From Gloeobacter violaceus PCC 7421 (GTDB lineage: Bacteria; Cyanobacteriota; Cyanobacteriia; Gloeobacterales; Gloeobacteraceae): 64,000 bases of DNA. The notes under the pieces were generated by a model, which searched no databases, had not been told where the DNA came from, and saw nothing but the letters and a program-made list of their open reading frames with translations. A program made the translations under genes and the position numbers. Positions 26,351-35,380 of this stretch are shown piece by piece; position 1 is the first letter of the stretch; every line of letters begins with the position of its first letter. The DNA lies in contig NC_005125.1 of the NCBI RefSeq assembly GCF_000011385.1, positions 434,001-498,000 of the forward strand. The letters run 5' to 3'.

Positions 26351-28441
26351 TTACTTGTTGGACAGCGGCAGTGGGACGACGCCCAGTTTTTCAAGATACT
26401 GCTGGCCCTGGCGGGTCGTCAGCAATTCGGCAAATTTGAGGCCGGAGGTCGGCCGGCTGTTGTCGCGGGGATAGACCACGGCCAGGGGAAAACCGAGCGG
26501 GTAGCGCCGCTGGGTGAACGCCCCGGCGTCGAGACGAAAGGCCTTGGCGCACAGGTTGACGTTGGGGTGGATGGGCCGGCCGTCGAAGCGCGGGTCGGTC
26601 TGCACCAGCGGCTGGATTTCGCCTTTGCCCTGATCGAGGGCCAGCGGATAGCCCGAGCACTGGTCGAAGGCTTTGACCAGGGTGCTGAAGGCGATGATCC
26701 CCGAGCGGTTGTTGTCGAATTCGGGCAGCACCAGCCGCTGGGTCTCCTTGGTGGGCAACACCGTCGCCAGGCTGCGGAAGGTGGCGACGCGCTGGGGGTC
26801 GTTCCCCAGTACCAGCCGCTCGAACATGCGCACAGCCTCCGGTTCGGTGGGGGCAAACAGTCGCACCGGCAGATCCGGCCCGCCCAGATCCTTCCAGTTG
26901 CGGACCTTGCCGGTGTAGAGCTTCTGGAGATTTTCGAGGCTGATCTTGCCCCCCAGGGCGTTGGGCAGGTTGCGCGGTTTTTTGCTGAAGGCGACGTAGA
27001 CCACCAGCCCATCGATGGCGATGGGCTTGCTCTCCAGTTCATCGCTGAGATCTTCGGTCAGGCTGGTGATCGCAAAGTCGGTGCGGATAAGCTGCACCAG
27101 CCGCACCGCTTCGCTCTCGGTGTCGATCTTGGGGGAGACGACGGGCGCAAAGCGCATCTCGACGCGGGCGCGCGGCTCGGTGAGCAGGTCGACAAGCCGC
27201 TGGTCGTCGGCGGGTTTGCCCTGCAATAGATAGCTCCAGGTGCCGTCGCGCTCGGCGGCGTAACTAAATGTGCCCTCCGGCACGCCGCTCACTTCCGCAA
27301 AGCTCGCCACGCGCGTGTCGATCTGGGGCGGCTTCGGGAACCAGCGCTCCAGTTGGGGCCAAAAAATAAACAACAATCCGGCGATCATCGCGAGCAATGC
27401 GAACGCCAACAGCGCAAAAAGGGTCAGGTTGGCTTTGTCCTTTTTGTCGTACTCGACCGGGGCGCTCACCGCTGCGAATTGCTCTTCTCCCGGCAATTTG
27501 AGCAAAGCCGCCCGCGCCGCCTCGGCCGTCTCGAAGGGCACATCGAGGCCCATCAGCCGGTACAGGTACTCCTGCAGACGCGGCTCCACGGCCGGCCACT
27601 GCTGCGGGTCGCGCGGGTCGAAGTAGCCGCCGGTGGCCGGGTTGACCAGTTGACCGGTCAGCAGAAAATACGCCACGTACCCGAGGGCGATCAGATCGTG
27701 CTCGGGCAGCGGCTCGTCGGCCACCGCCGGAGGCGGGTCAAACAACTGCTCCCAAAGGGCCAGATCGCAGACGTAGACAAAAAACTGCGCCCCGCCCCGG
27801 CTGATGAGCAAACTGTCGAGGGTGAGATGTCCGTGGGCGAGACCCGGCTGCACCTGGCCTGAGGGCAACCGAAATTTCTGGCTGTGCAGAAACTGCAGCG
27901 ATTGGAGCACCTGGTTGAGCACCGAGCGCACCTGGGCCGCGTTCATCGGGCCGCTTTCGGCCAGATGCCGCGCGAGGGTGGGCGACGCTTCGAGCGCGCC
28001 TTTGGTCACCAGATAACACCGTTCGCCCTGCTCGTCGGCGATCGCTTCCCAGGGGCTGACCAGCCGAAAGTCCTGGTTTTTGCCGTCGGCGGGCAATAGA
28101 CCCGCCACCCGCTTGAAGGCGTCCTTGCGCTGGCGGGTCTCGGCTTTGTTGAAGCAGCGGCTGGGAAGCAGGTACTCCTTGACGACGCACGGCTGGTTGT
28201 CCCCCGCCTGGATCGCCTGGTAGAGCCTGCCCATGCCGCGGGTGCCCACGAACTTGACGATCCGGTAGGTACCACGCGTGCCGCGGATCTCGGATTTTTC
28301 GGCCAGCAACGTCGGAAAGCCGCATTCCTGGCAGAATTTGGCCCCGGGGATCTGCTGGGCGGTCTGTACGAGCACGTCGCAATTGAGCGGCATGTTGCGC
28401 GAACAGCGGTAAGCCTTGTAGGAAGTTTCAAACAGTTGCAT
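26351..28441 (-). CDS. Pseudokinase - TM - PstS-like binding-domain fusion
   Basis: A 696-residue membrane protein. The start at 28439-28441 has GGAG eight bases upstream; a 28-codon upstream extension has no such site. The N-terminus has paired cysteines (YRCSRNMPLNC, FCQECG), probably a zinc ribbon. A kinase fold follows with a glycine loop (VGTRGMGRLY) and the beta-3 lysine (CVVKEYLLP). However, the catalytic loop reads HGHLTLDS instead of HRDxKPxN and the metal loop reads DLALWE instead of DFG, so phosphotransfer is unlikely. One membrane segment (LFALLAFALLAMIAGLLFIFW) leads to an outside domain of the PstS/PBP-like-2 family (IDGLVVYVAFS, LQKLYTGKVRNWKDLGG). It reads as a sensor coupling an outside ligand to an inside binding platform. 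Confidence 0.85.
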   Translation of the reverse strand: MQLFETSYKAYRCSRNMPLNCDVLVQTAQQIPGAKFCQECGFPTLLAEKSEIRGTRGTYRIVKFVGTRGMGRLYQAIQAGDNQPCVVKEYLLPSRCFNKAETRQRKDAFKRVAGLLPADGKNQDFRLVSPWEAIADEQGERCYLVTKGALEASPTLARHLAESGPMNAAQVRSVLNQVLQSLQFLHSQKFRLPSGQVQPGLAHGHLTLDSLLISRGGAQFFVYVCDLALWEQLFDPPPAVADEPLPEHDLIALGYVAYFLLTGQLVNPATGGYFDPRDPQQWPAVEPRLQEYLYRLMGLDVPFETAEAARAALLKLPGEEQFAAVSAPVEYDKKDKANLTLFALLAFALLAMIAGLLFIFWPQLERWFPKPPQIDTRVASFAEVSGVPEGTFSYAAERDGTWSYLLQGKPADDQRLVDLLTEPRARVEMRFAPVVSPKIDTESEAVRLVQLIRTDFAITSLTEDLSDELESKPIAIDGLVVYVAFSKKPRNLPNALGGKISLENLQKLYTGKVRNWKDLGGPDLPVRLFAPTEPEAVRMFERLVLGNDPQRVATFRSLATVLPTKETQRLVLPEFDNNRSGIIAFSTLVKAFDQCSGYPLALDQGKGEIQPLVQTDPRFDGRPIHPNVNLCAKAFRLDAGAFTQRRYPLGFPLAVVYPRDNSRPTSGLKFAELLTTRQGQQYLEKLGVVPLPLSNK

Positions 28442-28584
28442 TGCGCAACTCCTGCCCGGGCTGGAACCTGTAGTAGAAGAATGCCGGTACTGCCACGGAT
28501 CTAGCCAAGAATCTAACACAGCCATTTTCCCTAGGGAGGTAAGCTGGGCGTGTGCAGCGACCAGCGCCGCGTTGAGAATTGGCC

Positions 28585-29721
28585 ATGCATATCACCATCG
28601 AATGCCTGACGGGCTCCCTGGCGGGAAAAGTGCTTGCCTTCGATCAAGAAGAGATCAGCCTCGGGCGGGGCGAACAGAAAGAAAAGGACATCGATTTTGC
28701 CGACATCGACATCGGTGTCTCCCGCAACCACGGCCTGATTGCCATCCGCGCCGGGCGTGTCGTGTTCACCGATGCGAGCCGGGGCGGCACCCTGGTGCGT
28801 GGCCAACGCGTCAACAACGACTCGGTGGAGTTGCGCTCGGGCGACGAATTGCAACTCGGGGGACCGAGCGGCCCGCGTCTGCGGGTACGCTACCGGGCTC
28901 TCACCCAAATTGTCGAGCCGGGACGGATGCACACCCAGATGCCGGACCCGCCCGAGACGCTTATAGATTTGCCGCCGGCACCGCTGCCGCCGCCGCGCCC
29001 GGTCGCCGCGCCGCTGCCACCCGTTGCCGCGGCCATGCCCGCCGATGCGACGGCGATCCAGCCGCCGAGTGCCCCACCGCTTCCTCAGATTACGGCCCAG
29101 CCGGCACCGTCGCCCAATGGCACAGCGCCCCTGCCCTTGCCGCCGGTGAGCACCCCACCGCCGCCTTCCCAGCAGCAGACGATGCTCCAGATGCCGCCGG
29201 CCCCATCCCCGAGCGCCCCCACCGTACCGCCCCCTCCACGTCCGGCGGTGGTACCGGCGCCGAGCGCCCAGGCGCCCTACGTTCCACCGGTGCCGCCAAT
29301 GGGCGGTGAGACATTCTTCCAGCAAACAGTCGATCCCGACGCAACGGTCTACCACCCCCAGGCACCGTCCGCTCCACCTGTCCCGGAGGAAACATTCTTT
29401 CAATCCTTCGCCGCACCGTCCGCTCCCTCAGCCAGACCGGCTCCTGCCGCCCCGAACGCCAATTCCTACATTCCGCCTGAACAGCAGACGATGCTGCAAA
29501 CACCGGCACCGGTCATCGACAGCAATCCGACGCTGCTGCAAGAACCCGCGCAGTTCCCCTGGCTGTTGGTGACTTTATTCGCCCTGGGCGTGCTCGCCCT
29601 GCTGGCTGTGATCTGGGTGTTCTTGCTGCGCCAGTCGGTGGCCTTTTTTATCCCGGTGCCGCTGGTGCTGCTGCTGGGGCTGGGCTGGTTTTTCTACCAA
29701 AGTCGCAAAGCGGCCGGCTAG
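28585..29721 (+). CDS. FHA-domain protein with Pro-rich linker and C-terminal membrane hairpin
   Basis: A 378-residue protein. An N-terminal FHA domain covers about residues 1-105 (ISLGRG, GVSRNHGLI, RGGTLVRGQRVNNDS). A long Pro/Ala/Gln linker follows, with repeated QQTMLQ and ETFFQ segments that could hold phosphorylation sites. Two hydrophobic helices close the protein (WLLVTLFALGVLALLAVIWVFLL, FFIPVPLVLLLGLGWFFY). The ATG at 28585 is preferred to a TTG two codons earlier. It is transcribed divergently from the pseudokinase gene across about 140 bases, so the two may share a control region. Its 3' end overlaps ssb by four bases. Function is inferred only from the FHA fold. Confidence 0.85.
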   Translation: MHITIECLTGSLAGKVLAFDQEEISLGRGEQKEKDIDFADIDIGVSRNHGLIAIRAGRVVFTDASRGGTLVRGQRVNNDSVELRSGDELQLGGPSGPRLRVRYRALTQIVEPGRMHTQMPDPPETLIDLPPAPLPPPRPVAAPLPPVAAAMPADATAIQPPSAPPLPQITAQPAPSPNGTAPLPLPPVSTPPPPSQQQTMLQMPPAPSPSAPTVPPPPRPAVVPAPSAQAPYVPPVPPMGGETFFQQTVDPDATVYHPQAPSAPPVPEETFFQSFAAPSAPSARPAPAAPNANSYIPPEQQTMLQTPAPVIDSNPTLLQEPAQFPWLLVTLFALGVLALLAVIWVFLLRQSVAFFIPVPLVLLLGLGWFFYQSRKAAG

Positions 29722-30170
29722 AACGGAATATCGTCGAGATCGGGCTCGGGAGCCGTGGGCCGGGCGGGAGCCGCCGGACGGGGCGCCGGGCGGGCGGCGG
29801 GAGCACCGTTTTTGGCGGAGGCGGCTGGGGCGGCGGCAGGAGCAGGGGTCGCTCCGGCCAGGCTCTCGCCCACGGTGGCCGGGTAGACCTTGCGGGCAAT
29901 CAATTCGGTGACTTTTTCTTTGGTGCCGTCGGGGCGACCCCTGGTCTCCGCCTGCAGGCGGCCTTCTACCAGGACACCATCGCCGTGATGGAGGGTGCGG
30001 GCGACTTCTTCGGCCAGGTTGCCGAAGGCGACCATCCGGATCTGAAAGTCCGGTTCCTCGGGGCGGCCGGCACTGAAGCCGAGCAGGGTCGAAAGGCGCG
30101 CAAGCCCGTCCTGGGTGAAGCGCAATTCCGGCTCGGACTGAAGCGTACCCATCAAAGCAATGGCGTTCAT
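29718..30170 (-). CDS. ssb: Single-stranded DNA-binding protein
   Basis: A 150-residue protein that coats single-stranded DNA in replication, repair and recombination. The OB fold spans about residues 1-105 (MNAIALMGTL, VAFGNLAEEVA, VLVEGRLQ). A Pro/Ala linker leads to the acidic tip DLDDIPF, which docks partner proteins. The start at 30168-30170 gives normal SSB length; the open frame continues upstream into rpsF antiframe. It lies five bases after rpsF, the classic rpsF-ssb pairing. Confidence 0.95.
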   Translation of the reverse strand: MNAIALMGTLQSEPELRFTQDGLARLSTLLGFSAGRPEEPDFQIRMVAFGNLAEEVARTLHHGDGVLVEGRLQAETRGRPDGTKEKVTELIARKVYPATVGESLAGATPAPAAAPAASAKNGAPAARPAPRPAAPARPTAPEPDLDDIPF

Positions 30171-30175
30171 GGCGG

Positions 30176-30466
30176 TTAATCCTCTTCGCGAACAGTTAAA
30201 AACCGGATCACCTCTTCGCTGAGCCGGAAGGCCTTCTCCAGTTCGGCCACCGCCGTTGTCGGGGCGTCGTAGTTCATCTGGACGTAGATGCCTTCTTTGA
30301 ATTTCTTCAGCTCGTAGGCCAGGCGGCGCTTGCCCCGGTGCTGCGTCTCGACGGGGGCGGCGCCCTGCTCGGCAAGCAGCGTCTGGTAGCGGGTGATCGT
30401 TTGATCGATGATCTCGTCCGTGAGGTCGGGACGAAGAATGTACATGGTCTCGTACTTGGTGGACAC
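30176..30466 (-). CDS. rpsF: 30S ribosomal protein S6
   Basis: A 96-residue small-subunit protein. [11 protein letters not shown] at the N-terminus and [20 protein letters not shown] are typical S6 sequences. The GTG at 30464-30466 is chosen because AAGGAG precedes it by six bases and the upstream open frame is not S6-like. It heads the rpsF-ssb transcript. Confidence 0.96.
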   Translation of the reverse strand: MSTKYETMYILRPDLTDEIIDQTITRYQTLLAEQGAAPVETQHRGKRRLAYELKKFKEGIYVQMNYDAPTTAVAELEKAFRLSEEVIRFLTVREED

Positions 30467-30611
30467 GGGATCGCTCCTTACGGTCGATTCTGGCCCCCCG
30501 AAGGGAGCAAGGAACACTTTCACCACAGTAACAAAAAGCACCCTCCGCGGGGAGAAGGCTTTCTGTTTGCAAAAGCTGATACCGTGGGTGAGAGTTTTTC
30601 GTCCGACCTCC

Positions 30612-32120
30612 ATGAATTTATCGCGCATTCTCGATCGCCAGGTCCAGCTTCACCCCGATGCACCCGCTTTTATCGGCCCCGAAAAGTCGCTCACCTTTGG
30701 GGAGTTGGCGCGCGCAAGTGCCGCCGTGGCGGGCGGTCTGGCTCAGTTGGGGGTGGTGTGCGGCGATCGTGTGGCGGTGATGCTGCCCAACGTGCTGCCT
30801 TTTCCAATCGCAGCCTACGCCATCTGGAGACTCGGCGCGCAACTGGTGACCGTCAATCCCCTGCTCAAACCCCAGGAGGTCCGCCATCTGCTCACCGACA
30901 GCGGCGCGCGGGTGCTCGTCTCCCTGGGTCAGTTGTTGCCGCCCATCGCCGAATTGATCGCGGAACTGAATATCCAGGTGGTCACGGTCGGAGGCGGCGA
31001 GTTGGGCACGCCGTTTGAGCATCTGTTTGCCGCGCCGCCGCTGCTGGAGCCGGCTGCGGTAGCCCCCGAGGATGTGGTGGCCGTTCTGTATACCAGCGGT
31101 ACTACCGGCCGACCCAAAGGGGCGATGCTCACCAGCCGCAACCTTGGTTACGACTCGGAGGCCTGCGCTGCGGCGCTTGAAATTGGCCCCTCCGACCGGC
31201 TTTTTATGGTTCTGCCGCTGTTTCACGCCTACGGGATGACCATCGGTCTATTGGTCTGCACCCGCAACGGCGCGAGTGTGTATCTGGAGCCGCGCTTTGT
31301 ACCCGCCCAGGCTCTGGCGCACCTCAAACAATTCGAGTGCACGGCCTTTATCGGCGTGCCCGCGCTGTTCGCGGCCCTGCTTACCACCGAGGGCACGGCA
31401 CTCACCAACCTGCGCTTTTGCATCAGCGGCGGGGCGCCGCTGCCCCTGCCCGTCCTCGAAGCGTTTGAAGCGAAATTTCAGACCGTGATCCTCGAAGGAG
31501 ACGGGCCGACCGAATGCTCCCCGGTCACCGCCGTCAATCCCCTGCGCGGGGTGCGCAAAGCCGGATCGATCGGCATTCCGCTGCCGGGGCAGCAGATGAC
31601 CATCCGCGATCCCCAGAGCGGCGAATTTTTGAGCGACGGCGAGGTGGGCGAGATCCTGGTGCGCGGGCCGAACACGTTCAAGGGCTACCTCAACTTGCCC
31701 GAGGAGACTGCCCAAGTCTTTGTAGACGACTGGCTGCGCACCGGGGATCTGGGCTACCGCGACGGCGACGGCTACTTCTACATCGTCGATCGCCTCAAAG
31801 ATCTGATCATCGTGGCCGGGCTGAATGTCTATGCCCGCGAGGTCGAAGAGGTGCTCCAGTCGCACCCGCGGGTGCGGATGGCCGCGGTGGTGGGCGAATT
31901 CGACGAGTTGCGCGGCGAGGTGGTGCACGCCTTTGTAGAACCCATTTCTGAGCAGGAGCCGCCCGAAGCCCAGGAAATCATCCGCTACTGCCGTGAGAAG
32001 CTCGCCGACTATAAATGTCCGCGCCGGGTCACCGTGATGGCAGAGTTGCCGCGCTCCACTACCGGCAAAATCCTTAAGCGCGTCCTCAAGGAAGGATTTA
32101 AAGGGTATTCTGCGCAGTAG
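30612..32120 (+). CDS. AMP-forming acyl-CoA synthetase
   Basis: A 502-residue enzyme of the ANL superfamily that activates a carboxylate with ATP and joins it to CoA. The P-loop is [13 protein letters not shown] (about residues 161-173), the adenine motif is [11 protein letters not shown], and the hinge region is [24 protein letters not shown]. The C-terminal lysine motif [11 protein letters not shown] is present. Length and motifs fit medium/long-chain fatty acyl-CoA ligases; the exact acid is not readable. The start is the ATG at 30612 with GACCTCC upstream; a frame extending 68 codons earlier overlaps the rpsF 5' region. The ABC transporter genes follow on the same strand after 50 bases. 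Confidence 0.9.
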   Translation: MNLSRILDRQVQLHPDAPAFIGPEKSLTFGELARASAAVAGGLAQLGVVCGDRVAVMLPNVLPFPIAAYAIWRLGAQLVTVNPLLKPQEVRHLLTDSGARVLVSLGQLLPPIAELIAELNIQVVTVGGGELGTPFEHLFAAPPLLEPAAVAPEDVVAVLYTSGTTGRPKGAMLTSRNLGYDSEACAAALEIGPSDRLFMVLPLFHAYGMTIGLLVCTRNGASVYLEPRFVPAQALAHLKQFECTAFIGVPALFAALLTTEGTALTNLRFCISGGAPLPLPVLEAFEAKFQTVILEGDGPTECSPVTAVNPLRGVRKAGSIGIPLPGQQMTIRDPQSGEFLSDGEVGEILVRGPNTFKGYLNLPEETAQVFVDDWLRTGDLGYRDGDGYFYIVDRLKDLIIVAGLNVYAREVEEVLQSHPRVRMAAVVGEFDELRGEVVHAFVEPISEQEPPEAQEIIRYCREKLADYKCPRRVTVMAELPRSTTGKILKRVLKEGFKGYSAQ

Positions 32121-32173
32121 TTACTCTCACAAATGCATGCACCTTCGCCTCGGGCTCCCGCGCGCCCTCAACG

Positions 32174-33043
32174 ATGCTTGATATCCACAAGCTCAGCAAG
32201 GTCTTTCCATCCGGTGCCGTAGGCATCTCGGGAGTGTCGTTGTCGCTTGATGGGGGTGTTCTTGGCCTACTTGGCGCCAACGGTGCGGGCAAGACGACGT
32301 TGATGCAGATGCTGGCGACGATCACCACCCCCACAGCGGGCCAAATCCGTTTTCAAGATGTGGATATCCTTCGCCAACCCGATTATTTGCGCCGACGCCT
32401 CGGCTATTTGCCCCAGGACTTCGGCGTATACGACAACCTGACGGCGTTCGAATTTTTAAATTACTTTGCAGCCCTCAAAGGCGTCTCCAGCCGGGCGCGC
32501 GTCCTTGAGATGCTGGAACTGGTCAATTTACACACCGTAGCCCACCGGTCGGCCGGCACCTTCTCAGGTGGCATGAAGCAGCGCCTTGGGATTGCCCAGG
32601 CACTGATCAACAATCCAGACCTGCTCATCGTCGATGAACCGACGGCCGGGCTTGATCCGGAGGAGCGCGTCCGCTTCCGCAATCTGTTGGGGGATATCGG
32701 TTCCGGCAAACTGGTGATTCTCTCGACCCACATTGTCTCGGATATCGAATCGATCGCCACAATGATTGCCGTCATCAAAAAGGGACGACTGCTCGCCTGC
32801 GCTCCACCGGAAGCTTTGCTCGCCACCACTGGTGGCAGGGTCTGGGAAGCTGTACTGTCCTCGGCCCAGTTCGATGGGATCCGCTCCTCCCTCAAGCTTT
32901 CCGCTGCTGTGCGCAAACCCGATGGTATTCACGCGCGCATAGTCGCTCAAGATTGTCCCCTGCAAAACGCTGTCCCTGTCGAAGCGAATCTGGAGGACGC
33001 GTTTTTGTATCTGATGAATTTTGCACCTACGGCCTTCGGATGA
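32174..33043 (+). CDS. ABC transporter ATP-binding protein
   Basis: ATPase subunit of 289 residues. Walker A is GANGAGKTT, the signature is FSGGMKQRLGIAQAL, Walker B is LLIVDEPTAGLD, and the H-loop is STHIVSD. The sequence is of the DRR/CcmA-like ABC-2 group that drives export. Its stop overlaps the start of the permease gene (ATGA), so the two are coupled and form one exporter. Substrate unknown. Confidence 0.93.
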   Translation: MLDIHKLSKVFPSGAVGISGVSLSLDGGVLGLLGANGAGKTTLMQMLATITTPTAGQIRFQDVDILRQPDYLRRRLGYLPQDFGVYDNLTAFEFLNYFAALKGVSSRARVLEMLELVNLHTVAHRSAGTFSGGMKQRLGIAQALINNPDLLIVDEPTAGLDPEERVRFRNLLGDIGSGKLVILSTHIVSDIESIATMIAVIKKGRLLACAPPEALLATTGGRVWEAVLSSAQFDGIRSSLKLSAAVRKPDGIHARIVAQDCPLQNAVPVEANLEDAFLYLMNFAPTAFG

Positions 33044-34629
33044 ACATCGCTTTTCAACGCATCCAAGCAATCGTGGTTACCGATTTTCGGCTTCGCTTTC
33101 GCCGCCTTTCCACAGCCGTGCTCTTTTTGCTGCTGTGCCTGACGGCCTACAGTCTCGTACCCGATCCCAGCAGCGGCACAACCTTGATGGCGGTGAACGG
33201 CCAACGGGTTTTGTACAATTCGACCGTCATTGCCCTGGTCACATCGGTTCTGGGTTCGGTGCTGCTCACTTTGACGGGCTTTTATCTAGTCAGCCACTCC
33301 CTCCAGCGCGAGATCACCGCGCGCACCGGCTTCGTTGTCGCCGCCACCCCCGTGCGCAACATCGAATATCTGGCGGGCAAATTCCTCGGCAACGCCGTTC
33401 TATTGGGCTCTATCGGTGTGGGCTTGATGCTGGGCGTCATGGTCATGCACCTGCTGCGAGCGGAATCCCCGCTTGAGCCCTTGGTATATTTATCGATTTA
33501 CCTCTGGATCTTGCTGCCGACAGTCGCCTTTGTATCGGCAATAGCCCTTGTCTTCGAGACATTTCCTTGGATATCAGGTCGCCTGGGGGATGTCATTTAT
33601 TTTTTTGTCTGGGCTGTTTTGTTGAGTGTTCCTGCTGCGTTGCTTGCTTCGGGTCGGGCTCTTGATGGGTGGCAACTCATAGATACCACCGGCCTGAGCT
33701 ATGCCATCGATGAGATTACTCGGCAAACCCAGGGTAAAGAAGTGAGTTTAGGGGCAGTTCCCTTCGATCGGGGTAAGCCTACTTTGGAGATGACCACTGT
33801 GGGTTGGAGCCAGGGTGCCATCCTCACCCGCCTGGCCACAATCCTCCTGGCCCTACCTCTTCTCGGTCTTGCCCTCACTGCCTTCGCGCGCTTCGACCCG
33901 ACTCGTATCAAGTTGTCCGAGCGTAGCAGCACAATCAACCCGCTCGCCTGGCTCAACGGGCTGGTCAAGCCTCTGGCCCGTGTTCTTGAGCCTCTTTATG
34001 CCATCGCCGCTATCGCCGGCCTACCCGGCTGGTTGCGGCTCGTTTTGTGCGATGCGCTCCTGACGCTGAGTCTCTCGCCCCTAATCTTGATCGTGGTTGT
34101 CGGCCTTGCGGTAGCCAATAGCTTCCTACCGATCGAGACTGTGCATTCCACGATCTTGCCCCTGATGTTCGTGGCACTGGTACCCGTGCTGGCTGGGATT
34201 CCTACCCGCGAAAGGCAGGCGGGTCTGACCGCTTTGCTGCTGACCGTCCCTGCTGCCAGGAGCAACTTTGCCGGCTGGAAATACGGATCGCTGTTGGTGG
34301 TGACGCTCTGCTTCACGGCGATCCCGCTGCTGCGTCTGGTGTGGGTACAACCGGGTGAAGGCATTTCCCTGATGGCAGGTTCGCTGTTTGTGGCGGCAGC
34401 GGCTCTGGCGGGTGGTATGCTTTCCGGCGGTCCAAAGACTTTTGTGTTGATTTTCATGCTGTTCCTCTACTTGGTTGTTAGCGGCGGTGGCCAGTCATCC
34501 ACGCTTGACTTTGCCGGGTGGTACGGCAAGGCCACACCGGCTGTCCAGGGAGGCTACGCCGCCGCCGCGGCTGTGCTGGTGGCCGTTTGCCACCTCAAGC
34601 ACCGTTGGGATCTGCGCCGAATGTATTGA
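33040..34629 (+). CDS. ABC-2 type permease
   Basis: A 529-residue membrane protein partnering the ATPase immediately upstream. The ATG at 33040 sits in an ATGA overlap with the ATPase stop. About ten to twelve membrane helices are visible, for example AVLFLLLCLTAYSLV, VTSVLGSVLLTLTGFYLVS, LPTVAFVSAIALVF and VIYFFVWAVLLSVPAALLA. A large non-membrane loop lies between residues about 210 and 260. It is longer than a simple six-helix ABC-2 permease and may be a fused or duplicated permease. The exported substrate is unknown. Confidence 0.86.
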   Translation: MNIAFQRIQAIVVTDFRLRFRRLSTAVLFLLLCLTAYSLVPDPSSGTTLMAVNGQRVLYNSTVIALVTSVLGSVLLTLTGFYLVSHSLQREITARTGFVVAATPVRNIEYLAGKFLGNAVLLGSIGVGLMLGVMVMHLLRAESPLEPLVYLSIYLWILLPTVAFVSAIALVFETFPWISGRLGDVIYFFVWAVLLSVPAALLASGRALDGWQLIDTTGLSYAIDEITRQTQGKEVSLGAVPFDRGKPTLEMTTVGWSQGAILTRLATILLALPLLGLALTAFARFDPTRIKLSERSSTINPLAWLNGLVKPLARVLEPLYAIAAIAGLPGWLRLVLCDALLTLSLSPLILIVVVGLAVANSFLPIETVHSTILPLMFVALVPVLAGIPTRERQAGLTALLLTVPAARSNFAGWKYGSLLVVTLCFTAIPLLRLVWVQPGEGISLMAGSLFVAAAALAGGMLSGGPKTFVLIFMLFLYLVVSGGGQSSTLDFAGWYGKATPAVQGGYAAAAAVLVAVCHLKHRWDLRRMY

Positions 34630-34669
34630 AGTGTTATCCTCAGGCCAATCCGAGAGCTTGAATCAGCCC

Positions 34670-35320
34670 ATGCGCATGGTCATTTGCTGTTTGCTGCTCA
34701 GCACCGGTTTGCTTGCGGCAGTACCCTCCCCGGCTGAGCAAAATGCGCTTCCAGCTACCGAGCGGCAGGTGGAAGAGGTGGTCACGCGCCTGACGGGGAT
34801 CATGACGACCACCCAGCAAGCACAAAGCGATGCCGCCCGGCCCGATGTGCGGATGACCACCTGCTCTGTGCAGCTTGAAGGCGACAAGTCAAAAGCTATC
34901 TATCTTTACCAGGAACAGACGATGTCGAACAATCTGGGTGCGCCTTACCGGCAGCGCCTGTTGCGCATCGCCGCGAGCGCCGACGGCCGCGCGGTCGAAT
35001 CGGCAGGATTCAAATTCGTCGAGGCGAAACCTCTGGCGGGACTGTGCGCCAAACCCGCCGCCGAGCGGCTGATCGCACCCATGGCTCTGGACGGCGATCC
35101 GACTTGTACTGTGCGGCTGGTACAGGCGGGCGACAAGTACATGGGCACCACCCCGGAGGGTGGTTGTCAGAGCAACGTGCGTGGGGCGGCGCGGATCACC
35201 AACGAGATCACCTTATATAAAGAAGGTATGGACACCCGGGACCGGGGCTTTGACGCCCAGGGCAACCAGGTGTGGGGAGCCAAGGAAGAACCGTACCGGT
35301 TTCGTCGGTTGACCCCCTGA
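34670..35320 (+). CDS. CpcT/CpeT-family protein with signal peptide
   Basis: A 216-residue protein of the CpcT/CpeT fold. The core AIYLYQEQTM, LGAPYRQRLLRI and GFKFVEAKPLAGLC follows the phycobiliprotein lyase family, which attaches bilins to cysteines of phycobiliproteins. Unlike cytosolic CpcT, it begins with a hydrophobic segment (MRMVICCLLLSTGLLAAV) ending near PSPAEQ, which looks like a signal peptide. An exported form would not meet cytosolic phycobilisome subunits, so a lyase role is doubtful. The start is the ATG at 34670; a 65-codon upstream extension overlaps the permease gene antiframe. It follows the permease by 40 bases. Confidence 0.8.
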   Translation: MRMVICCLLLSTGLLAAVPSPAEQNALPATERQVEEVVTRLTGIMTTTQQAQSDAARPDVRMTTCSVQLEGDKSKAIYLYQEQTMSNNLGAPYRQRLLRIAASADGRAVESAGFKFVEAKPLAGLCAKPAAERLIAPMALDGDPTCTVRLVQAGDKYMGTTPEGGCQSNVRGAARITNEITLYKEGMDTRDRGFDAQGNQVWGAKEEPYRFRRLTP

Positions 35321-35380
35321 GGGCCGGGCGGTACGGGCAGGATCTCTATACTGAAAGTGAGCCCAGGCGAGGAGATGACG

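Noticed and set aside
30408-30611. An upstream extension of the acyl-CoA synthetase reading frame.
   Set aside because: It overlaps the rpsF start region antisense. The ATG at 30612 gives the normal family N-terminus.
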